From: an uncultured Clostridia bacterium
GTDB taxonomy: Bacteria; Bacillota; Clostridia; TANB77; CAG-508
Assembly: GCA_947624195.1 (NCBI GenBank)
Contig: CANQJH010000017.1
Span: forward strand, 1-38,897
Direction of reading: 5' to 3'
DNA length: 38,897 bases
Positions 24,630 through 31,571 of this stretch are shown here, piece by piece (the first letter of the stretch is position 1; the number at the start of each line of letters is the position of its first letter). The position numbers and the translations under genes were made by a program. The notes beneath the pieces were generated by a model. It saw only the letters and a program-made list of their open reading frames with translations. It was not told where the DNA came from and did no database searches.

Positions 24630-24681
24630 ATTCCCTGTATTAATATATTTGGGTTTTTAAAAGGTTGCCCATAAACCGTTA
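24630..24681 (-). promoter_or_regulatory. Leader element copy B (pseudoknot candidate)
   Basis: Read toward the ATG at 24624: ACGGTT-TATGGGC-AACCTT, then TTAAAA, then ACCCA, then ATATATTAATACAGGG as spacer and ribosome binding site. TGGG of the loop pairs fully with CCCA downstream. Copies A and C have CCTA instead, which still pairs through a G-U, so the change is compatible with a real helix. Confidence 0.6.
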
Positions 24682-24820
24682 CTGTAATTAGCAATTTAAA
24701 TCAAGCTAATATGAAATCTATTAATAAAATTATTTCCAAATATTATAAATATATACTAATAAAGTTCAAAATAATGGGAACAATAAGTAAAAATTTTCAA
24801 TAAAAAGGAAGGAAAGGTTT

Positions 24821-25522
24821 ATGTTAATTACATTTGTAAGGTCAATAGGTTTATATATTATTGTTTTGCTTGTAATGAGGATGATGGGAAAAAGGGAAAT
24901 TGGACAGCTACAACCTTTTGAACTTGTTATTTCAATTATGATAGCAGACTTGGCTTCTATACCAATGTCAGATTTAGGAATTCCGATATTTAATGGAATT
25001 GTACCGATTTTAGGATTACTTGCAATGCACATGATAATTTCATTTTTAAATTTAAAATCAATTAAATTTAGAAGTATAACTTGTGGGAAACCTAAGATAC
25101 TAATTTATAGAGGAAGAATTGACGAGCAAGCTTTAGTTAAAGAAAGATTTACTTTAAATGAGTTGCAAGAGAGATTAAGAGGTAGCAATATATTTAATTT
25201 AGGTGATGTAGAATATGCAATATTGGAAACAAACGGAAATATATCAGTCATCCAAAAGCCGGAAAAAAGGACTGTTATTCCGGAAGATTTAGGCATTCAG
25301 CCAGACTATGAAGGCATACCATATGAACTGGTTTTGGACGGAAAAATAATGTATGATAATCTCAGAAAATTAGGCAAAGACTATAAGTGGCTAGCTAAAC
25401 AGGTTGAGAAATTTAATACGACTCCAGAACATTGTCTCATAGTTACAATAGATGGAAAAGGCAACTTTTTCTGCCAAGAAAAGGATGATGAAAAAAATAA
25501 AAAGAAAGGAAAGCAAGGATGA
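24821..25522 (+). CDS. DUF421 (YetF/YcaP-family) membrane protein
   Basis: The 233-residue protein has three N-terminal helices (about 5-22, 34-55 and 58-78) with the family hallmark VMRMMGKREIGQLQPFELVISIMIADLASIPM. A soluble DUF421 domain follows (about 85-215: GKPKILIYRGRIDEQAL, FTLNELQERLRGSNIFNLGDVEYAILETNG, PYELVLDGKIMYDNLRKLG) and then a Lys-rich tail. The family is widespread in spore formers, where some members affect spore germination, but the molecular role is not settled. An AAGGAAGG site lies before the ATG. The gene overlaps the DUF4363 gene by 4 bases, a pairing common in Clostridia. Confidence 0.93.
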   Translation: MLITFVRSIGLYIIVLLVMRMMGKREIGQLQPFELVISIMIADLASIPMSDLGIPIFNGIVPILGLLAMHMIISFLNLKSIKFRSITCGKPKILIYRGRIDEQALVKERFTLNELQERLRGSNIFNLGDVEYAILETNGNISVIQKPEKRTVIPEDLGIQPDYEGIPYELVLDGKIMYDNLRKLGKDYKWLAKQVEKFNTTPEHCLIVTIDGKGNFFCQEKDDEKNKKKGKQG

Positions 25523-25908
25523 AAAGAGAGCTGATAATAACGACAATCATAGTCATAGTTATAATTATAGCAGGTATTGCAACTCAAAATAATACCAAAA
25601 AAACAATTGGAAAAGTAAATGATATGTTGCAAAATGTAAAACAAGAAATAATACTAGACGAAAAAGAGCAGTCAGAATATACTGAAAATATTGATAACAT
25701 ATATAACCAATGGATGGAAAGTGATAAAACTTTGTCAATATATTTAGAACACAATGAGTTAGAAAAGGTGACTACAGAGTTAAGAGAAATAAAAGGATCT
25801 TTAGAGGGTGGTCAAATAAAAGAAAGTGTATCACATATAGAAACCTGTATAGCAACATTAGAGCATATAGAAGAAAAACAAGCATTTAATATAAAGAATA
25901 TATTTTAA
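25519..25908 (+). CDS. DUF4363 family protein
   Basis: The 129-residue protein has one N-terminal membrane helix (about residues 4-22) without a lipobox, then an all-helical region (VNDMLQNVKQEIILDEKEQSEYTE, WMESDKTLSIYLEHNELEKVTTELREIKG, HIETCIATLEHIEE) facing outside. This layout fits DUF4363, which occurs next to DUF421 genes. The ATGA overlap with the previous gene indicates coupled translation and a common complex. No activity is known. Confidence 0.85.
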   Translation: MKRELIITTIIVIVIIIAGIATQNNTKKTIGKVNDMLQNVKQEIILDEKEQSEYTENIDNIYNQWMESDKTLSIYLEHNELEKVTTELREIKGSLEGGQIKESVSHIETCIATLEHIEEKQAFNIKNIF

Positions 25909-25947
25909 AGTGTAAGCATTTTAATATGAAGAAAATATTTTGTAGTG

Positions 25948-26013
25948 TGATAGTGTAATATAAAGTTGTAAAAGTTACTGATAAACTAATTTGTACTTTA
26001 TCTTACACTATCA
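25948..26013. repeat. 19-bp inverted repeat between converging genes
   Basis: TGATAGTGTAATATAAAGT (25948-25966) pairs with ACTTTATCTTACACTATCA (25995-26013) with one mismatch around a 28-base loop. It may be a bidirectional terminator or a miniature inverted-repeat element. Confidence 0.65.
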
Positions 26014-26035
26014 AATTAAAACAAATTCAAATCTT

Positions 26036-27265
26036 TTATTTTTTTCTTCTAATCATCCAGCCTTGTTCACATTTAATTGGTAAATGAATTTTTACAGACT
26101 GTCCAAGTTTTCCCGGATTAACAGTATCTACTTCTTCGTCTGTCTCAGTATCCCACATTTTATTGATTGTGAACTCTTCTACATTTATTTTGTTTGGAAT
26201 TATTATTTCCATCTTATCTCCAACAGTTAGCTTATTTCCAATCTTTATAATAGATTTATCCTCATTATATTCTAACACTTGAGCACCATATTCATAATCT
26301 GGATTATATTGTTTTCCATCAAACTCTTGGAAATCTTTATTATTTTTATCCTGAAAGAAAAACTCCGTTAAGCCTCTTGTTTTAACCTTTTCAAGTTCTT
26401 TTAAATACTTCGTATAGTCATAATTGTCTTTGTCATTTATATAATCATCTATTGCATTTCTGTAAGCATTTACAACACTGGCAACATAATATTCAGACTT
26501 AAGCCTTCCTTCTATTTTTAAACTTGTTACGCCCATTTCAACTATCTCCGGAATACTTTTTACTAAACATAAATCTTTTGATGATAATACATATGTACCA
26601 TTTGTATCTTCCTCAATTGGCATCATATTTCCAGGATTGTTTTTCTCCTCAATATAGATATTGTATGCCCATCTGCAACTTTGCGCACAATCTCCTAAAT
26701 TTGCATTTCTATTAGCTAAAAAGTCGCTTAGATAGCATCTTCCAGAATATGCCCAACAAATTGCACCATGTATAAAAATCTCTGTCTCCAAACCTTGAGG
26801 AATATTTTGTATAAGATTTTTGATTTGTTCTTTATTCATTTCCCTAGACAAAATAATTCTTGAAGCTCCATTTTTATACCAGAATCTTGCTGTATGTGCA
26901 CTTAAAGAGTTAGCCTGCGTGCTTACATGTATTGGAATATCTGGTGCTAATTCCTTAATTGTATCAATTACACCACCGTCAGACACGATGATGGCATCTA
27001 CCGCAAGTTTATTTAGCATAGCTACTTGTCTTTCTATTTCAGAGTACATTTCATCTGGTGCGTATATATTAATTGCAGCATAAACTTTTTTCCCTATGCT
27101 GTGTGCGTATTCGATAGTTTTAGCTAAATCGTCATTATCCACTTCTGCTCTGCTTCTAAGTGATAATGCTCCTGTTCCGCAATATACTGCATCTGCTCCA
27201 TACAAAAATGCAACTTTTGCCTTTTCAAAAGAGCCTGCTGGCGCTAGTAATTCTGGTTTTTCCAT
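26036..27265 (-). CDS. Peptidase U32-family protein, probable tRNA hydroxylation factor
   Basis: The 409-residue protein has the family start PELLAPAGSFEKAKVAFLYGADAVYCG, KVYAAINIYAPDEM, DIPIHVSTQANSLSAHTARFW, IFIHGAICWAYSGRCYLSD, a cysteine set NLGDCAQSCRW, and the C-terminal beta-barrel region (VGDKMEIIIP). These belong to the YegQ/TrhP and YrrN/YrrO branch, which helps hydroxylate U34 of tRNA using prephenate-dependent chemistry and iron-sulfur ligands. ATG 27265 is chosen because GAAAGGATT lies just before it; the ATG at 27280 overlaps that site. The U32 peptidase label is historical; a tRNA or rRNA modification role is the better inference. Confidence 0.9.
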   Translation of the reverse strand: MEKPELLAPAGSFEKAKVAFLYGADAVYCGTGALSLRSRAEVDNDDLAKTIEYAHSIGKKVYAAINIYAPDEMYSEIERQVAMLNKLAVDAIIVSDGGVIDTIKELAPDIPIHVSTQANSLSAHTARFWYKNGASRIILSREMNKEQIKNLIQNIPQGLETEIFIHGAICWAYSGRCYLSDFLANRNANLGDCAQSCRWAYNIYIEEKNNPGNMMPIEEDTNGTYVLSSKDLCLVKSIPEIVEMGVTSLKIEGRLKSEYYVASVVNAYRNAIDDYINDKDNYDYTKYLKELEKVKTRGLTEFFFQDKNNKDFQEFDGKQYNPDYEYGAQVLEYNEDKSIIKIGNKLTVGDKMEIIIPNKINVEEFTINKMWDTETDEEVDTVNPGKLGQSVKIHLPIKCEQGWMIRRKK

Positions 27266-27314
27266 AATTAATCCTTTCATTTATCTTAGATTTTATATAT
27301 TTTTTTACATAGAT

Positions 27315-27343
27315 ATTATATATTAAAATATAATAAAAAACAA
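27315..27343 (-). promoter_or_regulatory. Promoter of the U32 gene
   Basis: Minus-strand TTGTTT (27343-27338), 17 bases, TATAAT (27320-27315). Confidence 0.55.
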
Positions 27344-27440
27344 GCTTTGCCGTTGTCATTGTAAATGGTGAAGATGACAATGGAAAATAAAGGTTAGTTA
27401 AAAAGTTAAATTCCAATGAAAAATAAAAAATCAAAAAGTC

Positions 27441-27469
27441 TTGTCAAACGAGGGTTTTTATGTTAAAAT
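27441..27469 (+). promoter_or_regulatory. Promoter of rpsF-ssb-rpsR
   Basis: TTGTCA (27441-27446), 17 bases, TAAAAT (27464-27469). The leader to rpsF is about 70 bases and holds two small stems: CTTGAAA/TTTCAAG (27477-27493) and GCTTATC/GATAGGC (27500-27519). Confidence 0.6.
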
Positions 27470-27545
27470 AGAAATGCTTGAAATATTTTCAAGTTCCTTG
27501 CTTATCTTAAAGGATAGGCTATTAACCCATAAGGAGGTGAAGGTA

Positions 27546-27830
27546 ATGAATAAATACGAGAGTGTTATCATTATTAATCCATCTGTAGATGACGATAAGT
27601 TAAAAGACTTAGAAAAAAGATTTACAGATTTGATTAATAAAGATGGAAAGCTTGAAAAAGTTGACGAATTAGGCAAGAAAAAACTTGCTTATGAAATCAG
27701 AAAAAACAAAGAAGGTATCTACGTTGTTTTATATTTTGAAGCTAATCCAGCTCTAATCGCAGAATTAGAGAGAAATTACAGAATAACTGATGAAGTTATT
27801 AAATTCTTAGTTATAAGACAAGAACAATAA
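27546..27830 (+). CDS. rpsF: 30S ribosomal protein S6
   Basis: The 94-residue protein MNKYESVIIINPSVDDDKLK, with GKLEKVDELGKKKLAYEIRKNKEGIYVVLYFEA, is a typical S6 of normal length. It binds S18 and the central domain of 16S rRNA. The ATG at 27546 is set by the AAGGAGGTG site 7 bases before it; longer versions of the frame have no site and no family match. It starts the classic rpsF-ssb-rpsR operon. The leader stems could take part in S6:S18 feedback, but I do not see the canonical CCG-box with confidence. Confidence 0.97.
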   Translation: MNKYESVIIINPSVDDDKLKDLEKRFTDLINKDGKLEKVDELGKKKLAYEIRKNKEGIYVVLYFEANPALIAELERNYRITDEVIKFLVIRQEQ

Positions 27831-27878
27831 AAGTAAAAGTGTAGGGACTTTATTTTATAGAAAGGTAAGGTACTAAAT

Positions 27879-28316
27879 ATGAACAAAGTAATATTAATGG
27901 GAAGATTAACAAGAGACCCAGAAGTTAGATACACACAAACAAACAATACACTAGTAGCTTCTTTTGCACTAGCTGTAAATAGAAGATTTACTAGAGAAGG
28001 AGATACTCAAACAGCAGATTTCATAAATATATCTGCATGGGCAAAAACAGGAGAATTTGTTAGCAAATACTTCAAAAAAGGTATGCAGGTTGCTGTAGTA
28101 GGTAGAATCCAAACAAGAAGTTGGGAAGACCAACAAGGACAAAAAAGATATGCAACAGATGTTGTTGCTGAAGAAGTTTATTTTGCAGATAGCAAAAAGT
28201 CAGACTCTGATTCAGCTAATTTTGAAAATACTTTCGGAGCAAATGCTACGGAAAGTACAACTGGCGGAGATACTTCAGATTTTGAAGTTTCTTCAGGAGA
28301 TGACTTACCATTTTAA
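27879..28316 (+). CDS. ssb: Single-stranded DNA-binding protein
   Basis: The 145-residue protein has an OB fold (about 1-105: MNKVILMGRLTRDPEVRYTQ, FALAVNRRF, DFINISAWAKTGEF, GMQVAVVGRIQTRSWEDQQGQKRY), a Ser/Thr/Asp-rich flexible linker and the conserved acidic tip DDLPF, which recruits partner proteins. It coats single-stranded DNA in replication, repair and recombination. The gene lies between rpsF and rpsR, as in most Firmicutes, with an AAAGGTAAGG site. Confidence 0.97.
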   Translation: MNKVILMGRLTRDPEVRYTQTNNTLVASFALAVNRRFTREGDTQTADFINISAWAKTGEFVSKYFKKGMQVAVVGRIQTRSWEDQQGQKRYATDVVAEEVYFADSKKSDSDSANFENTFGANATESTTGGDTSDFEVSSGDDLPF

Positions 28317-28369
28317 TTAGATTACTGCAAAAAACTTTACAAATTGTAAATGGTTAGGAGGTAAAATCA

Positions 28370-28645
28370 ATGGCAGACAAAAAGAATAATAGAAGAAATA
28401 ATAATAAAGATTATGATGACGATTATAAAATCAGAAAAATTAGAAAAAAAGTATGTCCACTTTGCAGTGACAAAAGTCTAGTTCTTGATTACAAAAATCC
28501 AGAACAATTAAAGAAGTTTGTTAATGAAAGAGGAAAAATACATCCAAGAAGAACAACAGGTGCATGTGCAAAACATCAAAGAGATATAACTACAGCTGTA
28601 AATAGATGTAGACATATTGCAATGTTACCATATTCTCAAGACTAA
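28370..28645 (+). CDS. rpsR: 30S ribosomal protein S18
   Basis: The 91-residue protein has a basic, Asn/Asp-rich N-terminus, a CPLC zinc-type pair ([11 protein letters not shown]) and the S18 core [48 protein letters not shown]. The cysteine arrangement (CPLC plus later Cys and His) indicates the zinc-binding form. It binds S6 on the ribosome platform. A TAGGAGG site lies before the ATG and a strong terminator follows. Confidence 0.97.
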   Translation: MADKKNNRRNNNKDYDDDYKIRKIRKKVCPLCSDKSLVLDYKNPEQLKKFVNERGKIHPRRTTGACAKHQRDITTAVNRCRHIAMLPYSQD

Positions 28646-28697
28646 TATTAAGCAAAGCATAATACTAATCTTGCATTGAGTATATATGTGAATTGAA

Positions 28698-28733
28698 AGC
28701 TGTAATCATACGAATACGTGATTACAGCTTTTT
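28698..28733 (+). terminator. Terminator of the rpsF operon
   Basis: AGCTGTAATCA (28698-28708) pairs with TGATTACAGCT (28719-28729), followed by TTTT. The T-run runs into the -35 of the next promoter. Confidence 0.85.
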
Positions 28734-28830
28734 GCATAATTATTTACATAACAATTATATCATGAAACAATTATTATACAAAGGTTTATGGGGAACCTTT
28801 TAAAAACCTAAATCTATTATACAAGGAAAT
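28732..28830 (+). promoter_or_regulatory. Promoter and leader element copy C (pseudoknot candidate)
   Basis: TTGCAT (28732-28737), 17 bases and TTATAT (28755-28760) make a promoter. The leader then has AAGGTT-TATGGGG-AACCTT-TTAAAA-ACCTA at 28781-28810 and AAGGA before the ATG at 28840. This copy shows that the core is transcribed, so it acts as RNA. The element matches copy A closely and copy B in the core. Confidence 0.6.
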
Positions 28831-28839
28831 TTCTATTAA

Positions 28840-29733
28840 ATGAAAAATAAAAAAATTATTACAATAGTAATTTTCATTTTAGTACTATTGATTTCTATTG
28901 CTATCGGTAATTTGAGTAACAGAGACAAAAATGAAAACACGAATTTTAAAATTTTAACCTCATTTTATCCAATTTATATAATGACAACCAATATAACAGA
29001 TGGTGCGAGTGGAGTAGATGTAAGCAATATGGCAGAACACATAACAGGCTGTATACATGATTACACTTTAACGGTGGCAGATTTAAGAAAATTTGAAGAT
29101 GCAGACGTATTTATACAAAATGGAAAAGAATTAGAAAGTTTTACAGATAAAATAATAGATTTGTACCCAAATGTAAAGATTATGGAAAGTGGAGAAAATG
29201 TTGATAATTTAATAGAAGATGAAGACGAAATAAACGCTCATATATGGCTTTCAATAGATAATTACGTTTCACAAATTAATAGCATTGTAAGTAATCTTTC
29301 AAAACTAAATCCAGAAAATAAAGAGATTTACGAAAAAAATGGAACTCAATATATAGAAAAGTTAAACAAATTGAAGGAAGAATATGATAAAATTATAAAT
29401 ATAAAAAGTAAAAAAGCTATATGCTTAAATGACTCTTTAGAATATTTATTAAATGATATGCAAATTGATGTAACAAGTATAGAAACAAATCACGAAGAAT
29501 CGGTGTTATCAGCAGAAAAGCTTAGAAACATTGTAAATAAAATGAAAGATGAAAAAATAAAAGTTATATTTATAGATCAAGATGACAGTACAAAAACAGC
29601 TCAAGTATTATCAGAAGAAACTGGCGCTAAAGTATATACTTTAAATTCTGCCATGAACGGAGACGGGACAAAAGACGATTATTTGAGAGTGATGGAAGAA
29701 AATTTAAAAATTCTTTCGAATGTAAAATTTTAA
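28840..29733 (+). CDS. Metal ABC transporter substrate-binding protein (ZnuA-like), altered metal site
   Basis: The 297-residue protein belongs to the ZnuA/TroA cluster: ILTSFYPIYIMTTNITDGA, the first ligand block GCIHDYTLTVADLRKFEDADVFI (His), NAHIWLS (second His), KLNPENKEIYEKN and IKVIFIDQDDSTKTAQVLSEETGAKVYTL with the final Asp. The third histidine block, normally HDAFGYF-like, reads LNDSLEYLL, so Asn stands where His is expected. The N-terminus is a hydrophobic helix (about 6-23) without a lipobox cysteine, so it is probably held by an uncleaved anchor. It is first in an operon with an ATPase and a permease of the same family. Zinc or manganese is likely, but the altered site makes the metal uncertain. 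Confidence 0.88.
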   Translation: MKNKKIITIVIFILVLLISIAIGNLSNRDKNENTNFKILTSFYPIYIMTTNITDGASGVDVSNMAEHITGCIHDYTLTVADLRKFEDADVFIQNGKELESFTDKIIDLYPNVKIMESGENVDNLIEDEDEINAHIWLSIDNYVSQINSIVSNLSKLNPENKEIYEKNGTQYIEKLNKLKEEYDKIINIKSKKAICLNDSLEYLLNDMQIDVTSIETNHEESVLSAEKLRNIVNKMKDEKIKVIFIDQDDSTKTAQVLSEETGAKVYTLNSAMNGDGTKDDYLRVMEENLKILSNVKF

Positions 29734-29852
29734 GGCAAATAAACATAAAATTTTTTAGTAAAAAAATAATAATATAAAGGTGCAAAATATTAAATAAAAT
29801 AGAAAAATATAGAGCTAAAATTACAAACATTACAATGGAAAGGAATAGTAAA

Positions 29853-30572
29853 ATGGAAGCTTGTGGATTACATTGTACTAAAATAAAAAATATTTCTGTA
29901 AAAATAGAAAATCAAGTGATAATTAAAGATGTCACATTTGATGTTCATTGCGGAGAACTTACGATGATAATTGGGCGCAATGGGGCAGGAAAATCTACTT
30001 TATTAAAAGCAATACTTAATGAAATTGAACATGATGGTACAGTCGAATTTATAGATATGAAGGAAAAGAAAAATTCTAAAATTAAGATAGGATATGTACC
30101 ACAAACACTTAACATTGAAAGAAATATGCCTACAAGTGTTTATGATATGTGTGCATCATACATTTCTGATAAGCCAGTATTTCTAAAGAAAAATAAAGAA
30201 TTATATGAAAAAATTAAAGCAAATCTAAAGCTCTTCGGAGCTGAAAAATTAATAGACCAAAGAGTGGGCAATCTTTCGGGAGGAGAATTGCAAAGAATTC
30301 TATTATCAATTGCTACATATCCCATTCCAAATTTACTTATATTAGATGAACCAGTATCTGGTGTTGATATAAATGGAACTAGAGATTTTTATGAAATTTT
30401 ATCTAATCTTAAAGACAAATATGATATGTCAATTATATTGGTATCACATGATTTAGAATTAGTAAAAAAGTATGCTGATAAAGTAATATTGCTAGATAAA
30501 GGCGTAAAAAAACAAGGAACGGCAAAAGAAGTATTTGATAGTAAAGAATTTAAAGAAAGCTTTGGATTTTGA
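29853..30572 (+). CDS. Metal ABC transporter ATP-binding protein (ZnuC-like)
   Basis: This ATPase of 239 residues has Walker A GRNGAGKST, a Q-loop in IGYVPQTLNIERNMPTSVYD, signature LSGGELQR, Walker B LLILDEPVSGVD and switch His in LVSHDLELV. The VPQ.L.I.R..P.SV.D spacing is typical of the zinc/manganese family. ATG 29853 is preferred, since AAAGGAA lies 7 bases upstream; the ATG at 29835 overlaps that site. It powers the permease at 30666. A short CGLHC near the N-terminus is unusual. Confidence 0.92.
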   Translation: MEACGLHCTKIKNISVKIENQVIIKDVTFDVHCGELTMIIGRNGAGKSTLLKAILNEIEHDGTVEFIDMKEKKNSKIKIGYVPQTLNIERNMPTSVYDMCASYISDKPVFLKKNKELYEKIKANLKLFGAEKLIDQRVGNLSGGELQRILLSIATYPIPNLLILDEPVSGVDINGTRDFYEILSNLKDKYDMSIILVSHDLELVKKYADKVILLDKGVKKQGTAKEVFDSKEFKESFGF

Positions 30573-30665
30573 GCAAACTTGAATTAGTCCTCAGTTATCT
30601 GTGGTCTGAAGATTTGCTAAGCAAATGTTTGAAGTGCGGAATCAAGGCGAAGAAGGGAATAAAAA

Positions 30666-31508
30666 ATGGAATTAATTTATAATATTTTAGAAGCGGTCTT
30701 ACCATTTGAATTTATGCAGTATACGTTTATGAAAAATGCATTTTTAGCAATAATGCTAATATCACCAATTTATGCAATATTAGGAACTATGATAGTAAAC
30801 AAAAAAATGGCATTTTTCTCAGATGCGCTTGGTCACTCTGCGTTGACAGGTATAGCGATAGGGATTTTGCTAGGGATAACTAATATAAATATATCTATGA
30901 TAATATTTGCAATTATATTCGCATTACTGCTAAACATGGTCAAAAATAAGACAAGCTATGGTGCAGACACCATAATAAGTGTGTTTTCATCAATAGCAAT
31001 TGCAATTGGTTTAGCTATATTAGCACAAAGTGGAAGCTTTAATAAATATTCAAGTTACTTGATTGGAGATGTACTAAGCATATCAAAGACAGAAATAATT
31101 TATTTAGCAATTGCATTTGTGCTTGTGCTTGTATTTTGGTGTACTTTATTTAATAAACTAAATGCAGTAAGTATAAATCCGACGCTTGCAAAATCTAAGG
31201 GGATAAATGTAAAGTTGTTAGAAAATGTATTTGCAATAGTTATAGCAATAATGGTTATGATTTCAATAAGATGGGTAGGAATATTATTAATTAATTCAAT
31301 AATGATATTACCAGCAGCGTCAAGTAGAAATATAGCAAAAAATATGAGGAGTTATCATGGCTTTTCAGTTTTATTCGCATTATTTTCAGGAATTGCAGGA
31401 CTTATTATTTCATACTATACAAATATTCCAACAGGTCCAATGATAGTCATATTGTTAGGCGCAATATATTTTATAACTTTGAGTATGAAAAAACTTGTAA
31501 ATAAGTAA
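30666..31508 (+). CDS. Metal ABC transporter permease (ZnuB-like, ABC-3 family)
   Basis: The 280-residue permease has about eight membrane helices and the family landmarks MVNKKMAFFSDALGHSALTGIAIG, NPTLAKSKGINVKLLENVF, RWVGILLINSIMILPAASSRNIA and TGPMIVILLGAIYF. It imports zinc or manganese with the upstream ATPase and binding protein. A GAAGGG site precedes the ATG. The 93-base gap before it holds a small ATTTGC/GCAAAT stem and is somewhat GC-richer than its surroundings, but no promoter is clear. Confidence 0.93.
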   Translation: MELIYNILEAVLPFEFMQYTFMKNAFLAIMLISPIYAILGTMIVNKKMAFFSDALGHSALTGIAIGILLGITNINISMIIFAIIFALLLNMVKNKTSYGADTIISVFSSIAIAIGLAILAQSGSFNKYSSYLIGDVLSISKTEIIYLAIAFVLVLVFWCTLFNKLNAVSINPTLAKSKGINVKLLENVFAIVIAIMVMISIRWVGILLINSIMILPAASSRNIAKNMRSYHGFSVLFALFSGIAGLIISYYTNIPTGPMIVILLGAIYFITLSMKKLVNK

Positions 31509-31571
31509 TAAATGAAGTAGAATTAAAAAAATAGCAACTTTGTTAAAAAAAGAGTTAAAGAGGAAGAGTAA

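Noticed and set aside
28781-28810. Leader element as a preQ1-I riboswitch
   Set aside because: The H-type pseudoknot layout is similar, but the conserved preQ1 bases are absent and none of the three downstream genes belongs to queuosine metabolism.
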